NCBI RefSeq assembly: GCF_000969645.2 | Contig: NZ_CP014222.1 | Coordinates: 2,979,740 to 3,043,739 of the forward strand | DNA: 64,000 nucleotides | Direction of reading: 5' to 3' | Origin: Janthinobacterium sp. B9-8 | GTDB lineage: Bacteria > Pseudomonadota > Gammaproteobacteria > Burkholderiales > Chitinibacteraceae | Shown here: in pieces, positions 1-7,233 of the stretch | How positions within the stretch are numbered: the first letter of the stretch is position 1 | Layout of the letters: every line of letters begins with the position of its first letter | Made by a program: the position numbers and the translations under genes | The notes under the pieces: model-generated | The model's database searches: none | Seen by the model: the letters and a program-made list of their open reading frames with translations, nothing else | What the model was told of the DNA's origin: nothing

Positions 1-1
1 T

Positions 2-1132
2 GCCCCGTCTCAGCCTGCCCTTGGCAACGAAGCACTGAAATGGCGACGCATCGAGCGCGAGCGGTTGCTAAAGCATCTGATTACCGAACACCCGCTGCAG
101 CCCTTTAGCCCACGCTATTTTAAAGACGCGGCCTTCATTGGAAAAAGACTCCCCGCCTATTCTCCACTCTGGTTTGCCGCGGCCACCGCCATTGGCCAGT
201 CTCAGCTCCAGCCGCTCTCGGTATTGGCAGAAAGCTTGCCCCTGCCCGACCCAGAATTTAAAAACGTAGCATTTAACGATTTGCTGGCCTTTTGGCGCAA
301 CCCTACCCGCTATTTATTAAGAAACCGCATCGGCATACGGCTTGCCGATGAGGCGGTGGAATTCGAAAGCAACGAGCCATTCAGCCTGTCTTTTTCCGCC
401 AAAAGCGAACTAAACCAGGTGATCTGGCAATCCCTGGAGCAAGGCTGGAGCAGTGATTCCATCGCCACTGGCCGCGCCGCTGGACTGCTGCCGCACGGTG
501 GATTTGGCGATATGAGCGCCGCCAAGCAATCAGCCACCCTGCGTAAACTCTATAACGCCGCCGAACCACTGCTCAGCGATGCAACGCTGGCACCGCATAC
601 TTTCCTATTTAAATTTGCGGACGATATGCAGCTCAATGGCGCACTGCACCAGCTGCGCCCCAATGGGCAGGTGGCCGTCTGGACAGACCACAGCTCGCCC
701 ATCGAGCTGATCGCCTGCTGGCTAAAACACCTCGCCCTCTGCCACGCCGCGCCCGAAGGCGTATTACTTGAAACACGCATCGTCAGTCAAAAAGGCCATT
801 GGCGCTTTGGGCCGGTGGAAAACGCAGGCCTCGAGCTAGAAAAATGGCTGCATTACTACTGGCAAGGCCTATCCAGCCGCCTGCCCTTTGCCACCCGTAG
901 TAGCGCCAAATATGCCGAAGCGCTCAGTAGCGACGATGGCTCGGCAGATGCGGCAGAAAAAGCCGCGAGAGAAAGTTGGCTCGGCAACAGCCTGCGCGGC
1001 TTTGCCGGAGAAGAATCAGAAATCTGGTACGAAATGGCTTGGCGCGGGCAAAGCTTGCTGGGTGATGAAGGATTTGCGGAGATGGCAAATGGATTGTTGT
1101 TGGCGATGTATCAGGCAAGAAGCGAGGTTTAA
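2..1132 (+). CDS. recC: RecC C-terminal part (exodeoxyribonuclease V gamma subunit), 5' truncated by window edge
   Basis: The reading frame is open from base 2, so the gene begins upstream of the window; about 376 C-terminal residues are visible. RecC is the Chi-recognising subunit of the RecBCD helicase-nuclease for double-strand break repair and degradation of foreign DNA. The recognisable landmark is the HPLQPFSPRYF segment near residue 30 of the visible part, typical of the RecC C-terminal region. The tail is acidic and ends in a normal stop. recB and recD would be expected upstream or elsewhere and cannot be seen. The call rests on motif recognition and overall size; no domain search was possible. 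Confidence 0.85.
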   Translation, partial: APSQPALGNEALKWRRIERERLLKHLITEHPLQPFSPRYFKDAAFIGKRLPAYSPLWFAAATAIGQSQLQPLSVLAESLPLPDPEFKNVAFNDLLAFWRNPTRYLLRNRIGIRLADEAVEFESNEPFSLSFSAKSELNQVIWQSLEQGWSSDSIATGRAAGLLPHGGFGDMSAAKQSATLRKLYNAAEPLLSDATLAPHTFLFKFADDMQLNGALHQLRPNGQVAVWTDHSSPIELIACWLKHLALCHAAPEGVLLETRIVSQKGHWRFGPVENAGLELEKWLHYYWQGLSSRLPFATRSSAKYAEALSSDDGSADAAEKAARESWLGNSLRGFAGEESEIWYEMAWRGQSLLGDEGFAEMANGLLLAMYQARSEV

Positions 1133-1146
1133 GCCTTACGTTTAAA

Positions 1147-1187
1147 AGCAAGCCCAGACAAACAGGCCTAGCGGTGCTGGGCTTGCT
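1147..1187. terminator. Inverted repeat after recC, terminator-like
   Basis: Perfect 11-bp arms (AGCAAGCCCAG and CTGGGCTTGCT) flank a 19-nt loop, 15 bp after the recC stop. No clear T-run follows, so it may act as a Rho-independent-like barrier or mRNA 3' end stabiliser, not as a classical terminator. Confidence 0.45.
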
Positions 1188-1588
1188 TGAAACGCGGTGC
1201 TACAGCAAGGATAGCAAGCCAGTAGTTTGTCTGTGATGTAAATCACACCATCTATTTTTTATGCAATACCAATATTCCTTTCAAAAAACCATATCTTTCT
1301 TTCTGCTAAAGAAAACACCTCCCAAAAAAAGCATACAAAACAGAGTCAAGGACACGCCCACTCTCGATTTGTGCTTTTTACAAATAATTACACCCAATAA
1401 AAGAAATGATCGATGCTATTTATTGCTTAATTAAACTTAATACCAAATGTAAAAATATGTGAAGAATAACGTATTGAAATAGCAAGAGCATATCTGTACA
1501 AACCCTGATAAATAAATTTTGCGGTTATCCCCCCAAAAAAAATTTGGATTTTTAGTGATTTAAATCTCAATTAAAAAGGAATACACAC
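1188..1588. other. AT-rich intergenic region upstream of PEP-CTERM gene
   Basis: About 400 bp of AT-rich DNA without a supported gene. It presumably holds the promoter of the PEP-CTERM gene that starts at 1589 (AAAAAGGA ribosome binding site at about 1573-1580), but no single -35/-10 pair stands out. Confidence 0.5.
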
Positions 1589-2227
1589 ATGTCCCCCTTA
1601 AATAAATCAGCTGCAATTATTATAATTTCTTTACTTAGCTCAAGCGCTTATGCGATATCTGAGGCCTATGTAGATTCGGTAATAAGCTTTAAAAATGCAG
1701 CGGGTGCAAATGTCAGCAGCGTAACGGGTAACAACGGCAGCAATGTTCTAGGCTTCACTACCAATGTATCCACCACCCTGCCGCTTGGCGCACCGGGAAC
1801 AGCAAAATGGGCCTCTGTAGTGCAAGGAGGCGAAGCCATTTATGGCTTTACGGGCAAGCAGGCCACTGGATCAATTGATATTTACACCATTGTGAACGGT
1901 GCCGGTGAAATCGCCAAAATCTATGGCCGCCTAGGAAATACAGGAAGTTGGTCTTTCCTTGGACAAACCGATTCAACACCAAATGGCAACTTTTCCCTTG
2001 CCCCTAAGCAGATCTCTTTTGCATTAGGATCTGGAGTTGTAGTTGATCAAATTGGTATTTTCTCCCAAAACAATAATGGCTACTCGCCAGGCTTTGATAT
2101 TATGGGAATTGGTGGTAATGGGATGGTTAGCACCCCCGTGCCTGAACCAGAAACCTATGCCTTAATGGGCTTAGGCTTAATTGGTTTACTGGCTCATCGG
2201 CGTAAATCATCTGCTAAAAATATTTAA
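1589..2227 (+). CDS. PEP-CTERM sorting domain-containing secreted protein
   Basis: A 212-residue exported protein. Residues 1-22 form a signal peptide with a hydrophobic stretch of Ile/Leu/Ser ending in AYA. The C-terminus has the PEP-CTERM signal: VPEPETYALMGLGLIGLL, then a basic RRKS tail. Proteins with this signal are handled by an exosortase and are usually linked to exopolysaccharide or biofilm matrix; no exosortase lies in this window. The middle is Gly/Asn/Ser-rich and has no recognised enzyme motif, so its specific function is unknown. It stands alone between recC and a mini-IS. A second PEP-CTERM protein lies at 24352. Confidence 0.85.
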   Translation: MSPLNKSAAIIIISLLSSSAYAISEAYVDSVISFKNAAGANVSSVTGNNGSNVLGFTTNVSTTLPLGAPGTAKWASVVQGGEAIYGFTGKQATGSIDIYTIVNGAGEIAKIYGRLGNTGSWSFLGQTDSTPNGNFSLAPKQISFALGSGVVVDQIGIFSQNNNGYSPGFDIMGIGGNGMVSTPVPEPETYALMGLGLIGLLAHRRKSSAKNI

Positions 2228-2275
2228 TTTTTTTAGCTTAGTCTATCTTTTTAAAGAGAATAAATTGCTTTTTTT

Positions 2276-2532
2276 TGAACTGCCCCCAATTAGTTGGGCA
2301 GTATAAAAGCTAGGTGCTCAAGGGCTGGGTTCTGTATTGCACAGGACTCAGCCCTTTTAACTTCAGCTTGATTCGGTCGGTCGTGGATACCATATTGCTT
2401 GGAGATCGTCTTAATGCCTGCTTCGCCAGTTAAATATTGCTGAACGACAGAAAGCTTGAATTGCGTTGTGTACTCAGACTTAAAAACACCCCAAAAATAT
2501 GGACGGGTGTCCAACTTTTGGGGTGCAGTTCA
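2276..2532 (-). mobile_element. Internally deleted IS3-family element (mini-IS, both ends kept)
   Basis: Terminal inverted repeats are TGAACTGCCCCCAATTAGTT at the left end and the related TGAACTGCACCCCAAAAGTT on the complementary strand at the right end (to 2532). Between them lies only about 210 bp. On the minus strand the start of an IS3-type orfA is joined almost directly to the last 22 codons of orfB (RIKLKLKGLSPVQYR then TQPLST and a stop at 2310-2312). A full element of this family is about 1.2-1.5 kb, so roughly 1 kb has been lost. Flanking bases show no convincing target duplication. Confidence 0.8.
2310..2514 (-). pseudogene. Fused remnant of IS3-family transposase orfA and orfB
   Basis: The orfA part reads SEYTTQFKLSVVQQYLTGEAG and onward to KQYGIHD, the N-terminal helix-turn-helix of IS3/IS150-type OrfA. 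After the CACGACC/GACCGA junction the orfB frame is shifted by one base and encodes the C-terminal RIKLKLKGLSPVQYR segment. In the orfA frame translation runs on to a stop at 2290. The DDE catalytic core is absent, so the product cannot be an active transposase; the ends could still be moved in trans by a full-length relative. Confidence 0.75.
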
Positions 2533-2582
2533 AAACCAAGAATACTTTTTCAATTCAGAGGGATAAAGCTCAGCTCATCCGC

Positions 2583-3104
2583 TCACTTATGCTGTTGCGG
2601 TGCCACCGAATGCAAAAGCTTATCGGTATAAGCCAGTGCAGCAGCAGAAACAAGGAAAGACAAATGGATAGTCACCTGCCATTGCATGGTTACCGGGTTC
2701 ATTTTGTCGGCGTTGATAAAGGTCTGAAGCAGATGAATCGAGGAAATACTAATAATTGCCATCGATAATTTAACTTTAAGCACGGTGGCATTCACATGAT
2801 CCAGCCATTCCGGCTGATCAGGGTGAGAATTAATCCGTAAACGCGACACAAAGGTTTCATAACCGCCCACAGTGACCATCAGCAGTAAATTGGCAATCAT
2901 CACCACATCAATCAGCCCCAGCACCGAAAGCATAATCTGCGTTTCAGTTAGCGTGGTCAGGTTCATCATCATAGTGAAGAGCGCGGCCAGAAACTTATAC
3001 GCGTAAACCCCTTGTACAACAATCAAACCAAGGTAAATGGGCAATTGCAGCCAGCGGCTGCCGAAAATGATTTTACCTAAGATATTAGAGTGAGAGACTT
3101 GCAT
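2583..3104 (-). CDS. yqhA: UPF0114 family membrane protein YqhA
   Basis: A 173-residue integral membrane protein similar in size to E. coli YqhA (164 aa). It begins [18 protein letters not shown], and has three to four hydrophobic segments, including the [16 protein letters not shown] helix, the [16 protein letters not shown] helix and an [16 protein letters not shown] helix; GGYETFVSR is a family hallmark. Function is unknown in the family. The ATG at 3104 is preferred over an upstream in-frame extension because it is preceded by AAGAAG and gives the family length. The short gap on its 3' side carries the mini-IS. Confidence 0.85.
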   Translation of the reverse strand: MQVSHSNILGKIIFGSRWLQLPIYLGLIVVQGVYAYKFLAALFTMMMNLTTLTETQIMLSVLGLIDVVMIANLLLMVTVGGYETFVSRLRINSHPDQPEWLDHVNATVLKVKLSMAIISISSIHLLQTFINADKMNPVTMQWQVTIHLSFLVSAAALAYTDKLLHSVAPQQHK

Positions 3105-3562
3105 ACACTTCTTATTGGATTGTGGTGAGCCTGAATTGTCTATGTTGTCTAGCCTGCTTGGCAAGCCTCTTTCTCAATCACTGATGGCAATTTTTGCTTA
3201 CTCTTCACGGATATTACACAGCGACTGTTACTTGTTCACTTTCTACGAAGAACCGCTTTGTATCAGTACCCTCACTCAGCGCCGTTTAACAACACACCCC
3301 TATCCCTCTTGAGAACTGTTGGTTTTTCACCGCGCCACTCATGAAAATCCCTCAAGAAAAAAAAGATGTAACAGATTGTTTTAATAAATAAAAACATCGA
3401 TTAAATCTCCATTCATGTATTGCTCCGCACTAACTATTCCCAAAGACAAACGCGGCCAGCATAGTGCAGCCAGTCCCTAGGGAATCTCCAGCCACAGCTT
3501 AGAAGCGATAAAGCAGAAGGCCGTGGCTGGCATAAGAGAAGTTCATAAAAAGGATGGAGAAG
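3105..3562. other. Intergenic region between yqhA and the deacetylase
   Basis: About 460 bp separating two divergent genes. It should contain both promoters. There is an A-rich stretch around 3355-3395 and no recognisable gene, repeat or RNA. Confidence 0.4.
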
Positions 3563-4963
3563 ATGAGACTCAAACGATGCGTATTCGTCGCAGGCACCCT
3601 GCTGCTCTCTACCCAAGCCAGTGCAGCGCTTTGCACTCAGGCTTGGGTAGAGGGCGCGGCTTATCCGGCAGGCACGGCAATCAGCTACGCCAGCCACAAT
3701 TACACGGCTATCAGCGATATAGCCGGGCAATCGCCACCCGCCGCCAGCCTCTGGAAAGATCAGGGCGAATGCAGTGGCAAAATTGATCTACCCGAATGGG
3801 ATATCGGCAGGGTGTATACCGTTGGCAAACAGGTAATTTACCAAGGCTATATTTATCAAGCCAAGTGGTATACCCAAGGTGAAAACCCCGAACAATCCGG
3901 GCAGTGGGATGTGTGGAAAAACCTAGGGTTGCCTAAACCCAGTGTGGCTTTTGTGCAAAGCAGCAGCTGGAAAAACGGTGCAAAAGCGGCGTATTCCATG
4001 CTGCACGATGATTTATGTGCCTGGATTACGGATGGCCAGATCGATTATGCGGCTCCAGCCCTCAAGCAGCGTGGCTTGGTGGCGGCTTTTGGCATGATTA
4101 CAGGCACTTGTGGTGATAAACACTGGGCAGCGGCCAAGCAATTTTTGGCCGATGGCAATGAGATCTACAGCCACACGCGTAACCATATCGATGCCAGAAG
4201 CAAAGATTGGGATGCCACAGGCCAAATTAACGGATCCAGTGACGATATTGCCGCCCATTTAGCGGGCTATCGGCCAAGCTTCTTTGCCTGGCCTAGCGAT
4301 GTGGCGGCTGATGCACCACTCGCCTACTTACGCACAGCCAGCGGCTATATTGGCGGCCGTGCACCTAATCGCATCGCCGAAAACGGTGGCGTAATCTACG
4401 ACGGCCACACAGGTGTAATTAACCCAGCCCAATTAGCCGACCCTTACCAAGTGCGCTGGGATCTCTATACCGATCAGGGGCAGTGGTCAGCTTATGAGGA
4501 GCAGGTGAAGGCAGGGGGCGATTTACTCAACTTGCATGTAGATGCCGCCATCAATCAGGGCGGCTGGGCAACACGTACCCTACACGGCGTTAATGATGGC
4601 TCGTGGATGTCGGTGCCGCTCGCCCAATACAACATCCACCTTGATTATATAAAAGCCAAGGCCGATGCGGGTTTACTCTGGGTAGCTGGGCCTTCCAGCG
4701 TGATCAAATACACTTACGCACGGGATTTTTGCAAAGCCACACTCAGCACTACGCATGTATCAACCGTAAGCTTTGATACCAGCACGCCAGAGTGCAAAAA
4801 ATATGCAACGCCGATTTCTTTGCAGCTGTATGCGCTCTCTGCCAACGGCAAGCTAAGCGCCCGCCAAAAAGGCAAAGCGCTTAATCTGATTGCAGGGCCA
4901 GCCAATAGTTATTTTGTAAATGTTGATCCACTCGCAGGAGCGGTCACATTGAGCGCACAGTGA
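3563..4963 (+). CDS. Secreted polysaccharide deacetylase with two CBM5/12-like chitin-binding modules
   Basis: A 466-residue exported enzyme. Signal peptide at residues 1-21 (MRLKRCVFVAGTLLLSTQASA). Two Trp/Tyr-rich CBM5/12 (ChtBD3)-like modules follow: residues about 24-70 (CTQAWVEGAAYPAGTAISY) and 75-122 (YTVGKQVIYQGYIYQAKWY, then QWDVWK). The rest is a NodB-type deacetylase: the metal Asp pair in MLHDD and the HTRNH (HxxxH) motif are visible. Together this suggests an extracellular chitin or chitooligosaccharide deacetylase, acting outside the cell. Start at 3563 is chosen over 3554 because AAAAAGGA then sits 9 nt upstream. It is monocistronic. Substrate is inferred from the binding modules only. 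Confidence 0.8.
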   Translation: MRLKRCVFVAGTLLLSTQASAALCTQAWVEGAAYPAGTAISYASHNYTAISDIAGQSPPAASLWKDQGECSGKIDLPEWDIGRVYTVGKQVIYQGYIYQAKWYTQGENPEQSGQWDVWKNLGLPKPSVAFVQSSSWKNGAKAAYSMLHDDLCAWITDGQIDYAAPALKQRGLVAAFGMITGTCGDKHWAAAKQFLADGNEIYSHTRNHIDARSKDWDATGQINGSSDDIAAHLAGYRPSFFAWPSDVAADAPLAYLRTASGYIGGRAPNRIAENGGVIYDGHTGVINPAQLADPYQVRWDLYTDQGQWSAYEEQVKAGGDLLNLHVDAAINQGGWATRTLHGVNDGSWMSVPLAQYNIHLDYIKAKADAGLLWVAGPSSVIKYTYARDFCKATLSTTHVSTVSFDTSTPECKKYATPISLQLYALSANGKLSARQKGKALNLIAGPANSYFVNVDPLAGAVTLSAQ

Positions 4964-5024
4964 GGCGTTCTGGCAGGTGGTACACCACAGCGGAAATTTT
5001 TACCTCCTAAAAAAGCCAAACCCA

Positions 5025-5120
5025 AATCTTGAAACTCAGAGAACACGGAGTTTCACGGAGAAAACCTCATCTTTATTCTGTTTTTCTCCGTGGGCCTCCG
5101 TGGTTTAAGGTTTAGGTTTT
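5025..5120 (+). repeat. Dispersed repeat, copy A (divergent)
   Basis: Shares the core ...ATCTTGAA... GAGAACACGGAG and TTTCACGGAG with copies at about 19026-19095 and 29398-29470. This copy also carries a second inverted unit (TCTCCGTGGGCCTCCGTGG) so the whole can fold on itself. It lies between the convergent deacetylase and LytTR genes. Confidence 0.7.
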
Positions 5121-5155
5121 TGTGTGAGGAATGACTGGGCTTGGGCCAGCCCCTC

Positions 5156-5971
5156 TCAAGCAAACCACTGTGGAAAATCACCCTGCACGCGTTCCAGCGA
5201 TTGCCGGGCAAGGGGAATCAGATCGGACCCCATCTGCAACAACCATCCTTCTCGCCCTCGCTTACAGGCCTTCTCCACCTTGCGTGGATTCACCAAATAA
5301 GAGCGATGCACTTGCAGCAACACGCTATCGTCAAAATAAAGCCGAATCGCCCGCAAGCGCAGCGTGATATACAAGGGATCTGCTAAATCCGCGGCATAAA
5401 TACCGCAATAGCCCCTATCTGCTCGCACATAACGTAATTTATCGCGGCGGGATGCAATGCTGTAAAGATCAGATAAAAGCTGTGGTTGCCTACCCCATTC
5501 ATATCGCTGAGCACGCACCAAAGCCAATTGCTGATTCAGGCTGCGATAAAAAACCACATCAGCAGCTGATAAGGGCAGGTGAAATGCAATCGCTAGGGAG
5601 TAATCAGCATCGATCACAAAAAAGGCTTGATCCTGCCCAACAGCGAGGTCTATCAATTGATGAGGCACAATGCCGATTTGCGCTATAGATTCGCCCCTCT
5701 GGTACAGCGCCACACCTTTTACCTGCTCCTCCTGCACCAGCAGGCTTAGCGTAATTTCCAACATTTGTTCTAAGCTGTGCTGAGTATTCAAGCGCTGAGC
5801 AAACTGCGCAAACAGCCCTATTCTATGTAGCAACTGCAGCTCGGCGACCCTCGCCTTATCCAAAATAAAGCCCCAATAAGCGCTGTAAATATTCCAAATA
5901 TTGCATGTCTCATCTCCATCAGCCCTGCTGTACCTCAGGTGTAAAGCAAGCTTACATGGCAAGGACGACAA
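5156..5971 (-). CDS. LytTR-family DNA-binding regulator with GAF-like N-terminal region
   Basis: About 271 residues. The C-terminal 100 residues form a LytTR domain: KLRYVRADRGYCGIYAADLA, the VLQVHRSYLVNPRKVE segment typical of LytTR recognition, and a final IPLARQSLERV strand. The N-terminal part (about 40-160) resembles a GAF/sensor fold (LLHRIGLFAQFAQRLNT and SLLVQEEQVKGVALYQ) but keeps no clear ligand residues. There is no receiver domain and no adjacent histidine kinase, so its signal input is unknown. The start is uncertain: the longest frame opens with TTG at 5971 without a good ribosome binding site and the next ATG would truncate the sensor region. It stands alone, convergent with the deacetylase gene. 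Confidence 0.75.
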   Translation of the reverse strand: MSSLPCKLALHLRYSRADGDETCNIWNIYSAYWGFILDKARVAELQLLHRIGLFAQFAQRLNTQHSLEQMLEITLSLLVQEEQVKGVALYQRGESIAQIGIVPHQLIDLAVGQDQAFFVIDADYSLAIAFHLPLSAADVVFYRSLNQQLALVRAQRYEWGRQPQLLSDLYSIASRRDKLRYVRADRGYCGIYAADLADPLYITLRLRAIRLYFDDSVLLQVHRSYLVNPRKVEKACKRGREGWLLQMGSDLIPLARQSLERVQGDFPQWFA

Positions 5972-6098
5972 GACCCAATTTAAAATGCTATCAGCATATT
6001 TCTGTATAAATCTAATGACAGATTGGGAAGAGGAAAGAGGTTAAGCAATCAGAAAATAACAGCTGCAGAACCCGTATTTCTAAAACGGTAAAAAGACA

Positions 6099-6134
6099 AA
6101 ATCCTTGCGCACCAAAGATGATGGGCAAGGATTT
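6099..6134 (-). terminator. Putative terminator after the RluF-like gene
   Basis: Arms AAATCCTTGC (6099-6108) and GCAAGGATTT (6125-6134) form a perfect 10-bp stem with a 16-nt loop. Read on the minus strand it is followed by TTGTCTTTTT, about 45 bp after the stop of the gene at 6179. Confidence 0.6.
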
Positions 6135-6178
6135 GTAGGATTTGGATCCGCTTTAGCTAGACCACAGGCAGAGCCTAA

Positions 6179-6928
6179 TTAAAACCGCTCATCCATCCGC
6201 AAATAGCGCCATTGGCCAACAGGCAGATCAGATAAGGAGATACGACCAATACGCAGGCGACGAATCGCAATCACTCTCAGGCCAACCAATTCACACATGC
6301 GGCGAATCTGGCGGGGGCGGTTTTCACGCAATACAAAGCGCAATGAGTCTTCGCTCTGCCAGCTGACTTTGGTTGGCTTTAAGCGCTCATCATCCAAGCT
6401 CAGGCCATTATTAAGCTGTTTTAAACCTTCAGTACTCAACATCCCCTCTACCTGCACGGCATATTCGCGCTCTACATCGACATCCGACATCAGCTTTTTA
6501 GCGATGCGGCCATCTTGCGTTAGCACCAGCAAGCCCGATGTATCTACATCTAAGCGGCCCGCTGGGGCTAGGTTATGCATATGTTTTTTAAGGAAATTGA
6601 TGCCGGTTCGGTCGCCAATAAAGCGCGTCTCTGCTTTGATCAAGGTCCAAGCGGGACGATCACCCGGCTCGGCAGGGCCAGATACATAGCCCACTGGCTT
6701 GTGCATCAAAATAGTGACGCGCTCAGCTTGAAATACCGTGGCTTGGCGCTCTAGGGTGATTTTTTGCTCGGGCACAACACGGCTACCGAGGGTATTGACC
6801 ACCACGCCATCGACTTTTACCCAGCCCTGTTCAATAAATTCGTCGGCCTCACGGCGTGAGCACATGCCCAGCTCGGTCATGCGTTTGGATAAGCGGATGG
6901 ATTCAGTCATGGTCGTAATACTTTTCAT
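6179..6928 (-). CDS. rluF: RsuA-family 23S rRNA pseudouridine synthase, RluF-like
   Basis: A 249-residue enzyme that isomerises uridine to pseudouridine in rRNA. N-terminal S4 RNA-binding domain (residues about 10-60: RLSKRMTELGMCSRREADEF). The catalytic motif AGRLDVDTSGLLVLTQDG holds the conserved Asp. The C-terminal NRPRQIRRMCELVG motif matches RluF/RluB-type enzymes. RluF is favoured over RluB/RluE/RsuA because of the RQIRRMCE block and short C-terminus, but the exact paralogue cannot be proved by reading. Two starts are possible: ATG at 6928 or at 6910 (MTESIRLSK); neither has a strong ribosome binding site. Confidence 0.8.
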   Translation of the reverse strand: MKSITTMTESIRLSKRMTELGMCSRREADEFIEQGWVKVDGVVVNTLGSRVVPEQKITLERQATVFQAERVTILMHKPVGYVSGPAEPGDRPAWTLIKAETRFIGDRTGINFLKKHMHNLAPAGRLDVDTSGLLVLTQDGRIAKKLMSDVDVEREYAVQVEGMLSTEGLKQLNNGLSLDDERLKPTKVSWQSEDSLRFVLRENRPRQIRRMCELVGLRVIAIRRLRIGRISLSDLPVGQWRYLRMDERF

Positions 6929-6960
6929 AAGAGCAATCTGCCATTGTACCCGCTACAGGC

Positions 6961-6988
6961 AAAAAAAACGCCACCGAGTCGGTGGCGT
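6961..6988 (-). terminator. Strong intrinsic terminator (minus strand)
   Basis: Stem ACGCCACC/GGTGGCGT (6968-6975 and 6981-6988) with a 5-nt loop, followed on the minus strand by eight T. No annotated minus-strand gene lies to its right before 7234, which implies a short untranslated transcript ends here. Confidence 0.8.
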
Positions 6989-7009
6989 AAATACATACAG
7001 AGGAGAGAG

Positions 7010-7069
7010 ATGAAACAACATCGAAATCAATTCAATGTACACATTACGTTTCAGCAGCCATTATTCTAA
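7010..7069 (+). CDS. Possible 19-residue ORF with strong ribosome binding site
   Basis: ATG at 7010 follows GAGGAG at 7000-7005. The product would be a 19-residue basic/polar peptide starting MKQHRNQF and ending QQPLF. No homologue is recognised. The ribosome-binding-like purine run is equally well explained as the complement of a pyrimidine-rich region in the candidate sRNA on the other strand. Low confidence as a gene. Confidence 0.2.
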   Translation: MKQHRNQFNVHITFQQPLF

Positions 7070-7233
7070 TTTTTTAAAATAATGACGTCGTTGCATAAAT
7101 TACATTATAAGCAGCGAATATTACCCAACGAAGACATAGCAAAACTGCCATTCCGCACCTTTATATAAAAATTCAATATCTTCTCTAGCAACAGCGACTT
7201 ATGCTTAAGCTAAACCCACCTAAAGGTGCCCTC

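Larger units (their letters stand above)
6961..7097 (-). ncRNA. Candidate small RNA
   Basis: An intrinsic terminator at 6961-6988 has no protein gene upstream on its strand. A TATAAT hexamer on the minus strand (7104-7109), with a weak TTCGTT 17 bp further upstream, would start a transcript of about 135 nt. The segment just before the terminator is pyrimidine-rich and unstructured (TCATCTCTCTCCTCTGTATG), complementary to purine-rich Shine-Dalgarno sequences, as in many trans-acting sRNAs. Not recognised as a known family. The same DNA read on the plus strand holds a tiny ORF (see 7010-7069), an alternative explanation. Confidence 0.45.

Noticed and set aside
6968..6988. CACCGAGTCGGTGG hairpin resembling the final hairpin of the SpCas9 tracrRNA
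   Set aside because: Only a short GC-rich stem is shared; there is no cas gene, repeat array or anti-repeat in the window. It is an ordinary intrinsic terminator.
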